NCBI GenBank assembly: GCA_963662355.1
Contig: OY759361.1
Coordinates: forward strand, 992,001 to 1,056,000
DNA: 64,000 nucleotides
Reading direction: 5' to 3'
Origin: WTFY01 sp026713925
GTDB taxonomy: Bacteria > Pseudomonadota > Gammaproteobacteria > UBA4575
Below the pieces are notes generated by a model. The model had not been told where the DNA came from and ran no database searches. It worked only from the letters and a program-made list of their open reading frames with translations. A program made the translations under genes and the position numbers. Position 1 is the stretch's first letter; each line of letters opens with the position of its first letter. Positions 34,735 to 44,378 of this stretch are shown piece by piece.

Positions 34735-37014
34735 TCAGAAATAATTTTCGCTGTCTCTGTCATCATATCCTCGTACACCGCGTTCGAGTAACTCGCCTAG
34801 GGGTGCGCCAATCTGCCCCAGACCTTTCAGGACCAGTTGCAATTCGATACTGTTATTATAATCCTCATCTGTGTTCTGACTATAGCGCCTTCCCGCCAGT
34901 CGAAGTTTCCAACAGCAGGTGTCGTACTCTAGCCCGGCAAGAAGTTCAAGGTTGCGTTTTTCAACCAAGTCATAATTCCAGCGCACTGCAGCTCGCCAGT
35001 TGTCATTTACTGGCAACAACATGGAGAAATCAGATTGTTCAAGACTTTGCCTCAGGTTCGTTTCCGGGTCGACCGGCTCTAGGTCCCTATGCCGGTAGCG
35101 GTAGGCTATATTCAATATCAGGTTATTGTCACTGCGATACTGAAACCGCAAGGAGTTTCTTTCCGTATGATCATTGTGCGTGTCCAGCAGAGTGGAGGCA
35201 ATGGCCTCCCAACGGTCACTCAGGCCAATTTTCAACTCTGCCGCCACTTGGGAGGACTGCTCGCGTTCAACCGGGTTGCCCGGTAATCCAGTCTTCCGGT
35301 CCCTGAAGTAAAAAATGCGCCCCAGGCTGGCTTGCATTTTCTCCTTCCCGTCTTCAAGGTCTAGAATACGTGAGGTCAGTCCAACACTCAGATGATCGGC
35401 TTCCTCAATACGGTCATGTCCGCTGAAACGACTGTTACGGAAAAGCTGCTCAAATTCAAATTCGTATTCAGCAGTATCGAAGACAGGGATATCGGTCTGG
35501 TCGCGAAACGGGGTATGCAGGTAATACATTCGCGGTTCAAGAGTCTGGATGCTTCCAAGTTGCTTCAACCTTCTTTCAAATATCAGCCCTGCATCCAGGT
35601 AAATGCTGGGAAGGCTTCTGGTGGGCTCGTCATCCAGATCGTCTTTACGGCGCAAGTCATACCGGGTGTGGGACAGGTGTACGCCAGGCCGGACAAAATA
35701 AGCCAAATCTTCAAAGGGATGTTCGATTTTTATTCCCAGGTGCAGGCGCTCTCCGTCGGTTTTGTCATCATGCTGGAAGCGTACCCACTCACTTTCAGAA
35801 CTTATATTTATTCCACCCGCAACAGCAGGGTAGTTTCCGTTCAGTTTCAACTGCGGAAGGCGTTTGAATGGCTTGTCTTTGTTCGGCAAACTCTGGTCAA
35901 CCGACTGGAAACTCTGCACATGCCCAGTAAACTCCCAATGCTGACTCCGGTAGGCCAAACGGCCGTATTGCTCTATAAACTGGGTGCTGCTGTATCCTAG
36001 GGCGTTGCCAAGATCCTCAAAATACCTTTCATCCGAAACCCTGTTGTATAGGATATCCAGTTCGGTTCTGGGAGTCAGGAAACCCTGGTGTTTTACCAAG
36101 GTCAGGTAACGCTCATCTTTGAACTCGTCATCGTCCAGATACTCGATCCCAACTTCACTCAGACCTTTGCGGCTCAAATGGCGAAATCCTGATTTCAGCT
36201 GTAATCCACGGTCTGAAAGCAGACGGGATGCCAAAACCGCATCGCGGTTCGGAGCAATGTTCCAGTACCATGGTATTTCGAGTTCCACGCCAGAATCATT
36301 GGAGTTGCTGAATGTGGGTGTCAAAAACCCTGAGCGGCGGGTGTTATCAATCGGAAACCGTATCCAAGGGGTGTAAAAGACTGGCACCCCTTTAAACTTT
36401 ACCAGAACGTCTTTTCCGGTCCCGTCCCCTGATGATTTATCCAGTTCAAGTTCACTTGCTGCAAGTTCCCATGAATTGTCTCCCTTTTCACAGGTGGTGT
36501 AGGTTGTATTTTCAAGTTCAACAAGGCCATCTGAAACGCGTTCAATGCTGTCAGCTTTGCCTCGTGCATGCAATGGCTTGTATCGGTAAGTGGTAGAACT
36601 CGATTTGAAGTACCCTGAATCGAGGTTCAGTTGCGCGTCCAAACTTTCTACGATCAGTTGATCATTTTCAATGCGCACATCGCTGCTTGCTTGTATTTGC
36701 CTGCTTGCTTCATGGTAGCGCAGGAGATCTGCATTCACTGTATGCGATCCATATTTCATTTTCACTTCACCTTGCAAGGTGACCACACCTGCCTCATCAC
36801 GTTCGGCACGGTCTGCGCTCAGTTGTACTGGCGTACCGCGTTGGTGTGGTGGGGCAGTCTCGGTAATCTGAGTCGTTGGACAGGACGTATCCTGACCGTT
36901 CAGGGAAACCGCCTGGCCTTCATTTCTGGTATGGGGCAGTTCGCCAGCTGTGGCGGTAAGGCAAGTAAACCCCAAAATATATGTGCCTAGCTTACTGAGG
37001 GGTTCTTTCGACAT
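34735..37014 (-). CDS. lptD: LPS-assembly protein LptD
   Basis: Outer-membrane beta-barrel of 759 residues that, with LptE, inserts lipopolysaccharide into the outer leaflet. After a signal sequence (about 1-23) comes a periplasmic OstA jellyroll domain (roughly 60-210: VQLSADRAERDEAGVVTLQG). The barrel is marked by YTPWIRFPIDNTRRSGFLTPTF and many alternating aromatic strands. Cysteines in an early position (DTSCP, TTCEKG) and the late CC pair (YDTCCWKLRLAGRR) fit the disulfide pattern needed for LptD function. It is first in the lptD-surA-pdxA-ksgA-apaG-apaH run. The presence of LptD says this host makes LPS. Confidence 0.95.
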   Translation of the reverse strand: MSKEPLSKLGTYILGFTCLTATAGELPHTRNEGQAVSLNGQDTSCPTTQITETAPPHQRGTPVQLSADRAERDEAGVVTLQGEVKMKYGSHTVNADLLRYHEASRQIQASSDVRIENDQLIVESLDAQLNLDSGYFKSSSTTYRYKPLHARGKADSIERVSDGLVELENTTYTTCEKGDNSWELAASELELDKSSGDGTGKDVLVKFKGVPVFYTPWIRFPIDNTRRSGFLTPTFSNSNDSGVELEIPWYWNIAPNRDAVLASRLLSDRGLQLKSGFRHLSRKGLSEVGIEYLDDDEFKDERYLTLVKHQGFLTPRTELDILYNRVSDERYFEDLGNALGYSSTQFIEQYGRLAYRSQHWEFTGHVQSFQSVDQSLPNKDKPFKRLPQLKLNGNYPAVAGGINISSESEWVRFQHDDKTDGERLHLGIKIEHPFEDLAYFVRPGVHLSHTRYDLRRKDDLDDEPTRSLPSIYLDAGLIFERRLKQLGSIQTLEPRMYYLHTPFRDQTDIPVFDTAEYEFEFEQLFRNSRFSGHDRIEEADHLSVGLTSRILDLEDGKEKMQASLGRIFYFRDRKTGLPGNPVEREQSSQVAAELKIGLSDRWEAIASTLLDTHNDHTERNSLRFQYRSDNNLILNIAYRYRHRDLEPVDPETNLRQSLEQSDFSMLLPVNDNWRAAVRWNYDLVEKRNLELLAGLEYDTCCWKLRLAGRRYSQNTDEDYNNSIELQLVLKGLGQIGAPLGELLERGVRGYDDRDSENYF

Positions 37015-37150
37015 GAGTGATTTCAGTACATGTTAAACTTTGATAGCCGCATGGGCCGTGCAGTATTTTTCAGAGCAATGCAGGGTGTTAGTATCACCTT
37101 GTTCATACCCCCTCTAGCAACTCAAGATTCACTGTACCATACAGACATGT

Positions 37151-39154
37151 TTACAACAGAGGCGCAATGACGAGGCTAACGATGGCCATGACATTGATGA
37201 GGATATTCATTGCCGGCCCTGAAGTGTCCTTGAGTGGATCGCCGACTGTATCCCCGACTACCACGGCTTTGTGAGTATCTGACCCTTTTCCGCCAAAATT
37301 TCCTCTCTCGACAAATTTTTTTGCGTTGTCCCAGGCACCTCCTGCGGTGGTCATCGTCAATGCAAGCAGGACGCAGCCCAGTAGAGCACCTCCAAGCATG
37401 CCACCCAGTGTCTTGGCTCCAAACCCGAAGCCAACGATAACAGGTGCGATGACTGCCAGTAGACCTGGTGCAACCATGCGTTTCAATGCGGCGGTGGTTG
37501 CGATATCTACACAGCGAACGGTATCCGGTTTGGCATTGCCCTCGAGCAATCCGGGAATTTCTTTGAACTGCCTTCGAATTTCCTTGATCATGTCAAAGGC
37601 AGCATCACCGACAGCCGTAATGGTCAGTGAAGCTACAATGAAGGGAAACGCTCCGCCTATGAACAACCCGGCCAAAACTGATGGGTCGCTCAAGTCCAGA
37701 ACTATGGGTTCCTTGCCGTGACTTACCTCGGAGAGAAATGCAGTGATGATTGCCAAGGCGGCAAGGGTTGCTGCTCCGATTGCAAATCCTTTGCCAATTG
37801 CTGCCGTGGTATTTCCCACCTCATCCAGTTCATCTGTAATTTTGCGTACGTCATCTCCGAGTTCTGCCATCTCCGCAATACCGCCGGCGTTGTCTGCCAC
37901 AGGCCCGTAAGCATCTATGGCCATAGTGATGCCGACTGTAGCCAACATGCCAACTGCTGCAATGCCTACCCCGTATAAATCTGCGAATTGGTTTGCCAAA
38001 AAGATGATTGCAACCAAGCTCAAGATGGGTATTACCACGGACTGTGTTCCCACTGCTAGGCCGGCAATGATGACAGTTGCAGGGCCCGTTTCTCCATCTT
38101 TGGCAATTTTTCTTACCGGCTTGCCACCTGTGTAGTATTCAGTCACCAGGCCGATGATAATTCCGCCGATTGCACCAGCCAGAACGGAAGCCCAGACTCC
38201 TGGGCTAACTCCCAGTGCATCAATTACCAGATAGGCGGCAACAATAAATATCACTGCTGCTGAAAGGGTGCCTATCCGCAGGGCTGTAGCAGGGGACTTG
38301 CGTGCTGCGACTTTAACCAGAAGAATGCCAAGGATAGAACAGACTATACCGGTTGAAGCCAGACCCAGAGGCAAAAACATCAGGGCCTGTCTTTCACCCA
38401 GTTGTTCAATGACAGCTGAAGACAAAGTTGCGGAAAGTGCGATGGTGGCAATGATTGAACCACAGTAGGACTCAAAAATATCTGATCCCATGCCTGCTAC
38501 ATCGCCGACATTGTCTCCGACATTGTCGGCGATGACGCCCGGGTTGCGCGGATCATCCTCTGGTATACCAGCTTCGATTTTGCCTACCAGATCTGCTCCT
38601 ACATCTGCACTTTTGGTATAAATTCCTCCGCCTACCCGTGAAAATAGGGCCACACATGATGCACCCATGCCAAAACCGTGAATGACATTTGCCGTTGCTG
38701 GATCACGTCCGAAGGCCAGGTACAAGGCGCCAAGTCCCAACAAGCCCATTGCAGCAACGGTAAGCCCCATAATGGAACCACCCATAAAGGCGACATTGAG
38801 TGCGGCATCCCTGCCTTTTTCATGTGCTGCCACTGTAGTTCGGACATTGGCGCGGGTGGCCGTATACATCCCGATATAACCCGCTGCTGATGAACACAGC
38901 GCGCCTACGACAAATGCGATAGCAGTATTCTGGCCCAAGTCTGAAATCCAGATGGCAACTGTGACCAGTGCTGCAAACACAAACAGGATAGTATATTCAC
39001 GACGCATGAAGGCCATTGCACCTGTATGAATGGCATCAGAAATTTCGACAATCTTGTCACTGCCTTGGGGATGGCGCAGTATTGACTGATAAATCAAAAA
39101 CGCAATGATCAGGCCAATAACGCCCAGGGCAACGGGCAGATAATGAATGGTCAT
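37151..39154 (-). CDS. hppA: Membrane-bound ion-translocating pyrophosphatase, K+-dependent type
   Basis: Integral membrane PPase of 667 residues with about 16 transmembrane segments, coupling PPi hydrolysis to H+ (or Na+) export. The active-site loops are DVGADLVGKIEAGIPEDDPRN seen in part (acidic motif near 185-205), DNVGDNVGDVAGMGSD and the C-terminal DTVGDPLKDTSGPA. The segment GNTTAAIGKGF has Ala where K+-independent enzymes have Lys, so K+ dependence is expected by the family rule; whether H+ or Na+ is moved is not resolved. Start ATG 39154 has GGAG upstream. It separates lptD from mrdA. Confidence 0.93.
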   Translation of the reverse strand: MTIHYLPVALGVIGLIIAFLIYQSILRHPQGSDKIVEISDAIHTGAMAFMRREYTILFVFAALVTVAIWISDLGQNTAIAFVVGALCSSAAGYIGMYTATRANVRTTVAAHEKGRDAALNVAFMGGSIMGLTVAAMGLLGLGALYLAFGRDPATANVIHGFGMGASCVALFSRVGGGIYTKSADVGADLVGKIEAGIPEDDPRNPGVIADNVGDNVGDVAGMGSDIFESYCGSIIATIALSATLSSAVIEQLGERQALMFLPLGLASTGIVCSILGILLVKVAARKSPATALRIGTLSAAVIFIVAAYLVIDALGVSPGVWASVLAGAIGGIIIGLVTEYYTGGKPVRKIAKDGETGPATVIIAGLAVGTQSVVIPILSLVAIIFLANQFADLYGVGIAAVGMLATVGITMAIDAYGPVADNAGGIAEMAELGDDVRKITDELDEVGNTTAAIGKGFAIGAATLAALAIITAFLSEVSHGKEPIVLDLSDPSVLAGLFIGGAFPFIVASLTITAVGDAAFDMIKEIRRQFKEIPGLLEGNAKPDTVRCVDIATTAALKRMVAPGLLAVIAPVIVGFGFGAKTLGGMLGGALLGCVLLALTMTTAGGAWDNAKKFVERGNFGGKGSDTHKAVVVGDTVGDPLKDTSGPAMNILINVMAIVSLVIAPLL

Positions 39155-39437
39155 GAATAGTTCTCCGTGCTAGAGGTGGAAATTTATTACTTCTGGCTTA
39201 AAGAGTCGATCGCATCCTGCTGAATGAGTATAGACCGGCAGTAGGGCATTGTACTTGAATACAGGCCCACCAACACGACGTGCAGTCGTGCAAAAGGGGT
39301 ATGCTATAACACCATGGTCGCTAATGAAACACTGAAGCTGTCCTGACTGGGTTTCGGTTGAGAGAGTGTATCCACTCAGCCGTGAGGGTATATATTTGGT
39401 ATCATCGCTGTGTATGCACTAGATGATGTAGTCAAAA

Positions 39438-41312
39438 TTGGCCGCCCGCGATTTCCTAAAAAACCTCAAGCAAGAAATACGCTATTTCAGGATACGGATG
39501 TATGTCGTTGCACTGCTCGTAGTGCTGAGTCTGCTGGTGCTTGGCCTGCGTCTGTTTTTCATGCAGGTACAAAGTCATGACTACTACAAGACCAGGTCGC
39601 AGGAAAATCGCATAAAACTTGTGCCTACGCCTCCCATGAGGGGGTTGGTCTATGATCGGAACCTGAATCTACTGGCAGTTAATAAACCTAGCTATCAAAT
39701 CAGGGTTACACCTGTGCAGGTTGAGGATGTTGAACAGGCTGTTTTGCATTTAAGTGAGCTTATTGAGCTTGATGAGCATCATCTCAAAAAATTTCATGCG
39801 GATATGAAACGCAAACAGCCATTTGAATCTATCCCTCTGAAAACAAACCTGAACGAAAGTGAAGTGGCGCGATTCTCGGTAAACCGCCATCGTTTTCCTG
39901 GTGTAGAAATTACCACACATACCAACCGCTACTATCCGATGGACGGGGTGAATGTCCATGCACTGGGCTACGTAGGACGCATCGATTCCAGCGAAATTCA
40001 GAAACTGGACAAACGGAATTACAGTGGCACCAACTATATCGGAAAACTGGGTGTGGAAAAGTTCTACGAAGAGGTCCTTCATGGGGAAGTGGGCTATCAG
40101 CATGTTGAAATCAATGCACAAGGTCGTAAGCTGCGGGTATTGGAAAGCATTCCCCCTGTACCGGGCGAAGATATCGTATTGACTCTGGATGCACGACTGC
40201 AGGAAGTAGCTTTGCAAGCCTTGGGTGAGCGCAGGGGGTCTGTTGTGGCCATAGAGCCGGCAACAGGGGAAATACTGGCCTTTGTGAGTGCACCGACGTA
40301 TAACCCCAACCTGTTTGTTAATGGTATAGATAGCAAGCGGTATATGCAGTTACGCAGTGATCCGGATCAACCCTTGTTCAATCGTGCACTGGCGGGCCAG
40401 TATCCTCCTGGTTCAACCATCAAGCCGATGGTGGCGCTTGCAGGGCTGCATTATGGGGTGGTCCAAGCACAAGACACGATCTGGGCAGGGCCTTATTTCC
40501 AGCTTCCTGGGCATCGACGCAAGTACCATGACTGGAAAAAAGAAGGCCATGGATGGGTCGACATGCCCAAGGCAATTACCCAGTCCAGCGACGTATATTT
40601 CTACACCTTGGCTCATAACCTGGGTATTGACCGGATGTCTGAGTTTCTTGAGCATTTTAATTTTGGTCACAAAACTGGGCTGGATACTTGGGGTGAGGCA
40701 AAGGGAATCCTGCCTTCGCAGGAATGGAAAAACAGGATGTACGGGCAGCCTTGGTACCCGGGTGAGACCGTCATCACCGGTATCGGACAGGGGTACATGT
40801 CAGCTACTCCACTGCAGCTTGCTATCGCAACAAGTGTGTTGGCGACACGTGGACAACGCATTCAACCTAAGATTTTGCGTGCTGTGCGCACATCTGGCGC
40901 TGTTGAACAGCCTGCGCATTCAGCCGCCACGCGTTCTGTTGACGTGGCCGACAGGTTTTACTGGGAGCTAGTTATAAATGCGATGGTGGATGTTGTGCAC
41001 AAGCCCAATGGAACGGCATACCTTGTTGGGAAAGATGCCGGCTATCAGATTGCTGGGAAGACAGGAACCGCTCAGGTTTTCAGCTTAGATCAGGATGAGG
41101 AAACCAGAAGAGCACAAAAAGAGAACATTGATGAAAGGCTTCGTGATCATGGTCTGTTTATCGCATTTGCTCCCGTGAAGGACCCAAAGATAGCCATTTC
41201 AGTTATTGTGGAAAATGGTGGCAGTGGTAGCGGGGCTGCAGCACCAGTGGCAAAAGCTGTTATGGATTATTACCTGTTGGGGAAAGTGCCTGGCCAGCCG
41301 GATGCGCCCTGA
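39438..41312 (+). CDS. mrdA: Penicillin-binding protein 2 (elongasome transpeptidase)
   Basis: Class B PBP for cell elongation, 624 residues, one N-terminal transmembrane helix (about 21-42). Transpeptidase motifs are Ser326 in PPGSTIKPM, SSD near 381-383 in TQSSDVYFYTLA, and KTGTAQ near 541-546. The dimerisation region begins with PTPPMRGLVYDRN. The start must be near TTG 39438, because an in-frame TAG lies 9 bases upstream and the first internal ATG is inside the membrane helix. No strong ribosome site is seen. A CACGAC-GTGCA-GTCGTG hairpin and a TATGCT box lie around 39280-39310. rodA follows. Confidence 0.93.
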   Translation: MAARDFLKNLKQEIRYFRIRMYVVALLVVLSLLVLGLRLFFMQVQSHDYYKTRSQENRIKLVPTPPMRGLVYDRNLNLLAVNKPSYQIRVTPVQVEDVEQAVLHLSELIELDEHHLKKFHADMKRKQPFESIPLKTNLNESEVARFSVNRHRFPGVEITTHTNRYYPMDGVNVHALGYVGRIDSSEIQKLDKRNYSGTNYIGKLGVEKFYEEVLHGEVGYQHVEINAQGRKLRVLESIPPVPGEDIVLTLDARLQEVALQALGERRGSVVAIEPATGEILAFVSAPTYNPNLFVNGIDSKRYMQLRSDPDQPLFNRALAGQYPPGSTIKPMVALAGLHYGVVQAQDTIWAGPYFQLPGHRRKYHDWKKEGHGWVDMPKAITQSSDVYFYTLAHNLGIDRMSEFLEHFNFGHKTGLDTWGEAKGILPSQEWKNRMYGQPWYPGETVITGIGQGYMSATPLQLAIATSVLATRGQRIQPKILRAVRTSGAVEQPAHSAATRSVDVADRFYWELVINAMVDVVHKPNGTAYLVGKDAGYQIAGKTGTAQVFSLDQDEETRRAQKENIDERLRDHGLFIAFAPVKDPKIAISVIVENGGSGSGAAAPVAKAVMDYYLLGKVPGQPDAP

Positions 41313-41342
41313 TAGAGATCCATCTACATTTGGAGTACAAAC

Positions 41343-42446
41343 ATGCTTGATTCGCCCATCAGCAAACGGGAGGGACAACTGCTTAACATTGACCCTGTCC
41401 TGATGGGCGCACTGGTTGTGCTGTGTGGTATGGGGCTGGCGGTGCTATACAGTGCAGCCAATCATGAAATGGATGTCATCATTCGTCAGTCTGCACATTT
41501 TGCAGTTGGCTTTGTGGTGTTGCTTTTTCTCGCACAGATTCCTAGCAAACAGCTATTCAAATGGTCTCCATGGTTATATCTGGCGGGTTTGGCTTTACTG
41601 ATTACTGTACTGATGATCGGATACACGGGCAAGGGTGCCCAGCGCTGGCTGGATTTGGGGATTCTTCGTTTTCAGCCATCCGAGTTTATGAAGATATTTG
41701 TTCCCATGATGGCTGCTTGGTATCTCAGCAATAAACACGCACCTCTCCCCTTGCGGCATGTATTTGTAGCTGTACTGATCGTTGGGGTTCCGACTTGGCT
41801 TATCTCTATCCAGCCCGACTTGGGTACCGCATTGCTGGTGTTATGTGTTGGCATTTTCGTCATCTTTCTTGCAGGCACAACCTGGCGTTCACTGGCAGTT
41901 TTCGGGAGTTTAATTTTGGTTGCACTACCGGTTTCCTGGTTCTATCTGCATGATTATCAACAACAACGGATTTTGACCCTGTTGGATCCTGAACGAGACC
42001 CGCTTGGAACTGGCTACCATATCATTCAGTCCAAAATCGCAATCGGCTCTGGCGGAGTTTATGGGAAAGGATGGTTGAATGGAACTCAGTCTCAACTAGA
42101 TTTCATACCTGAACGTTCAACTGATTTTATTTTTGCGGTGCTTGGCGAAGAATTCGGATTTTTGGGAACCGTGTTATTGCTGCTTACCTACGGGTTTATC
42201 GTGATGCGTGGTTTAAGTATTGCATATCGTGCAGAGGATACTTACTCTAGGGTGCTTGCCGGCAGCCTGAGTTTATCCTTTTTTGTGTACTTTGTAGTGA
42301 ATATCGGTATGGTAAGTGGTTTGTTGCCCGTCGTGGGTGTCCCGTTGCCATTGATAAGTTACGGAGGGACTTCAGCCGTTACAATTCTGGCAGCATTTGG
42401 GATATTGATGTCGATTCATTCACACCGAAAACTGTTTGTACCTTAA
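41343..42446 (+). CDS. rodA: Peptidoglycan glycosyltransferase RodA
   Basis: SEDS-family polytopic membrane glycosyltransferase, 367 residues, about ten transmembrane segments, partner of PBP2. Family features are GKGAQRWLDLGILRFQPSEFMK, IQPDLGTALLVL, PERDPLGTGYHIIQSKIAIGSGG, GKGWLNGTQSQLDFIPERSTDFIFAVLGEE and LPLISYGGTS, in that order. It begins 30 bases after mrdA and is followed at 4 bases by mltB. Confidence 0.95.
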   Translation: MLDSPISKREGQLLNIDPVLMGALVVLCGMGLAVLYSAANHEMDVIIRQSAHFAVGFVVLLFLAQIPSKQLFKWSPWLYLAGLALLITVLMIGYTGKGAQRWLDLGILRFQPSEFMKIFVPMMAAWYLSNKHAPLPLRHVFVAVLIVGVPTWLISIQPDLGTALLVLCVGIFVIFLAGTTWRSLAVFGSLILVALPVSWFYLHDYQQQRILTLLDPERDPLGTGYHIIQSKIAIGSGGVYGKGWLNGTQSQLDFIPERSTDFIFAVLGEEFGFLGTVLLLLTYGFIVMRGLSIAYRAEDTYSRVLAGSLSLSFFVYFVVNIGMVSGLLPVVGVPLPLISYGGTSAVTILAAFGILMSIHSHRKLFVP

Positions 42447-42450
42447 ACGT

Positions 42451-43455
42451 ATGAAACAAATATTGGCTATTGTACTTTTCCTGAGTTTTCCCAGTGCCAG
42501 CATAAATGCTGCCAGTGAGAGCTATCTAGATCGACCAGAGGTCAAACACTTTATTGACGATTTTTCTGATCGTCACCAATACCCTAAATCTTCACTGATC
42601 GCGCTTATCAGCAATGTGAAGAAACAGACGGAAGCATTGAATGCCATACAACGTCCTGCAGAGAAGAAAAAGAACTGGAGAGAGTACAGAGAAATATTTA
42701 TCACCACAAAACGGATCAACGAGGGTTTGCGGTACTGGGGTGAGAATGCACAGATACTGGAAGCTGCTGAAAAACGTTTTGGTATACCGCCTGAAATCAT
42801 TGTTGCCATTATTGGAGTCGAATCGTTTTATGGAAGATACGAAGGAAGATATCCGGTGCTGGATTCGCTGGTGACACTGGGATTTGAATATGAACCGCGA
42901 AAGAAGTTCTTTCGTGAAGAACTGGAACACTTTCTCCTGTTGATACGGGAAGAAGCACTGGACCCAGATGCGATAAAGGGTTCATATGCAGGCGCAATGG
43001 GTAAAAGCCAGTTTATTTCAAGCAGCTATCGAAGATACGCAGTCGATTTTGATGGGAACGGCAAGCGTGATTTATGGGAGAGCAATGCTGATGCCATTGG
43101 CAGCGTGGCTAATTATCTCAAGGAGCACGGTTGGCAGACAGGTCAGCCTGTAGCCTTTCCTGTAAATATTCACGGGGACCGGTACAAGGAACTTCTTGGG
43201 AAAGGACTGAAGCCTACTGCCTCAATATCTGAGCTGGCCCAGTATGGTGTCGAGCCAGGGAAAGAGCTGCTTACTGCAAAGGGAGGTGTTGCGCTACTTG
43301 AGTTCAAAAAGGACAACTCATCAGAATACTGGGCAGGTCTGAAAAATTTTTATGTCATCACACGGTATAATCACAGCCATATGTACGCGATGGCTGTGTA
43401 CCAGCTAAGCCAGCAGGTCAAACAGAAATTCAAGGACTACGTTGCTAAAAACTGA
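42451..43455 (+). CDS. mltB: Membrane-type lytic murein transglycosylase B family
   Basis: Periplasmic lytic transglycosylase of about 334 residues that cleaves the glycan strand with anhydro-muropeptide formation. A signal peptide runs to about residue 20 (SASINA). There is no lipobox cysteine, so this copy is probably soluble rather than lipid-anchored. The catalytic acid is Glu124 in AIIGVESFYGRY. GAMGKSQFISSSYRRYAVDFDGNG and IGSVANYLKEHGW are typical. ATG 42451 is used; the frame extends five codons further back. Its last 14 bases overlap the rlpA start. Confidence 0.93.
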   Translation: MKQILAIVLFLSFPSASINAASESYLDRPEVKHFIDDFSDRHQYPKSSLIALISNVKKQTEALNAIQRPAEKKKNWREYREIFITTKRINEGLRYWGENAQILEAAEKRFGIPPEIIVAIIGVESFYGRYEGRYPVLDSLVTLGFEYEPRKKFFREELEHFLLLIREEALDPDAIKGSYAGAMGKSQFISSSYRRYAVDFDGNGKRDLWESNADAIGSVANYLKEHGWQTGQPVAFPVNIHGDRYKELLGKGLKPTASISELAQYGVEPGKELLTAKGGVALLEFKKDNSSEYWAGLKNFYVITRYNHSHMYAMAVYQLSQQVKQKFKDYVAKN

Positions 43456-44341
43456 TGCCTTTAGGGCGGTTACCTGTTTCATCATTTTTTGGGTTTTTGT
43501 CCTGCTAGTAACAGGACAGGTCGCGTGTACAACAAAAAAACATCCAGGAGTGATTACGGCCATCCCGCCCGTGGCAAAAGCCCCCCCGCGAGAATTGCCG
43601 CCTGATGCAATACCCAGGGTTGAACCCCGCAGTCCTTATGGCAATCCATCCTCCTACACCGTATTCGGCAAACGCTACTACACGCTTCCCAACAGCCAAG
43701 GCTTTACGGAAAGAGGTATCGCCTCCTGGTACGGCAAGAAATTTCACGGCCGGCGTACTTCCAGTGGTGAAACCTATGACATGTATGCCATGACGGCAGC
43801 GCATACCAGGTTGCCATTGCCTACTTATGTCCAAGTGACAAACCTTGAAAATGGCAAACAGGTAGTAGTACGCGTCAATGACCGCGGGCCATTTCATCAG
43901 AACAGGGTGATCGATTTATCTTATTCGGCTGCAAGCAAACTTGATATCGTTGAGCAGGGAACGGGCCTAGTGGAAATTCGTGCCCTTGATCCATTACACT
44001 ACCGGCTTTCTGAAAAACCCGGAGACACGCCCTCGCAAAATGCGGATGCAAGAGAGCACCAAGATGCACCCGCTTGGGCCAGCAGCCCGGGTCAGCAGAC
44101 CGGCAGGCCTATAATTTTTGTGCAGGTGGGTGCATTCAGTGAGCGTGCTGGCGCAGACCAGTTGTCGAATCAGCTTCGTTTGCTTGATCTTGGGGCAATT
44201 TCAATATCCTCGATCATCAAGGATGCAGAGGAACTGCACAGAGTACGCATCGGGCCGTTGCCTACGGTTCAGTCTGCTGATGATACGTTTGCCAAGCTTA
44301 GTGACATGGGGATGAGAGAACATAGAGTAGTAATTGAATGA
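43442..44341 (+). CDS. rlpA: Septal ring lytic transglycosylase RlpA family lipoprotein
   Basis: Probable outer-membrane lipoprotein of 299 residues. An N-terminal hydrophobic leader ends in TGQVACTT; the cysteine is well placed but the -3 residue is Gln, an imperfect lipobox. The double-psi beta-barrel domain (about 90-185) has GIASWYGKKFHGRRTSSGE with the catalytic acidic residue and VRVNDRGPF. A SPOR domain (about 222-298: IFVQVGAFSERAGADQL) binds denuded glycan at division sites. It starts at TTG 43442, inside mltB. Confidence 0.9.
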   Translation: MLKTDAFRAVTCFIIFWVFVLLVTGQVACTTKKHPGVITAIPPVAKAPPRELPPDAIPRVEPRSPYGNPSSYTVFGKRYYTLPNSQGFTERGIASWYGKKFHGRRTSSGETYDMYAMTAAHTRLPLPTYVQVTNLENGKQVVVRVNDRGPFHQNRVIDLSYSAASKLDIVEQGTGLVEIRALDPLHYRLSEKPGDTPSQNADAREHQDAPAWASSPGQQTGRPIIFVQVGAFSERAGADQLSNQLRLLDLGAISISSIIKDAEELHRVRIGPLPTVQSADDTFAKLSDMGMREHRVVIE

Positions 44342-44378
44342 TTGTTCATAGGAAAAGTCCTTATAGGGTCAGAAGCGC

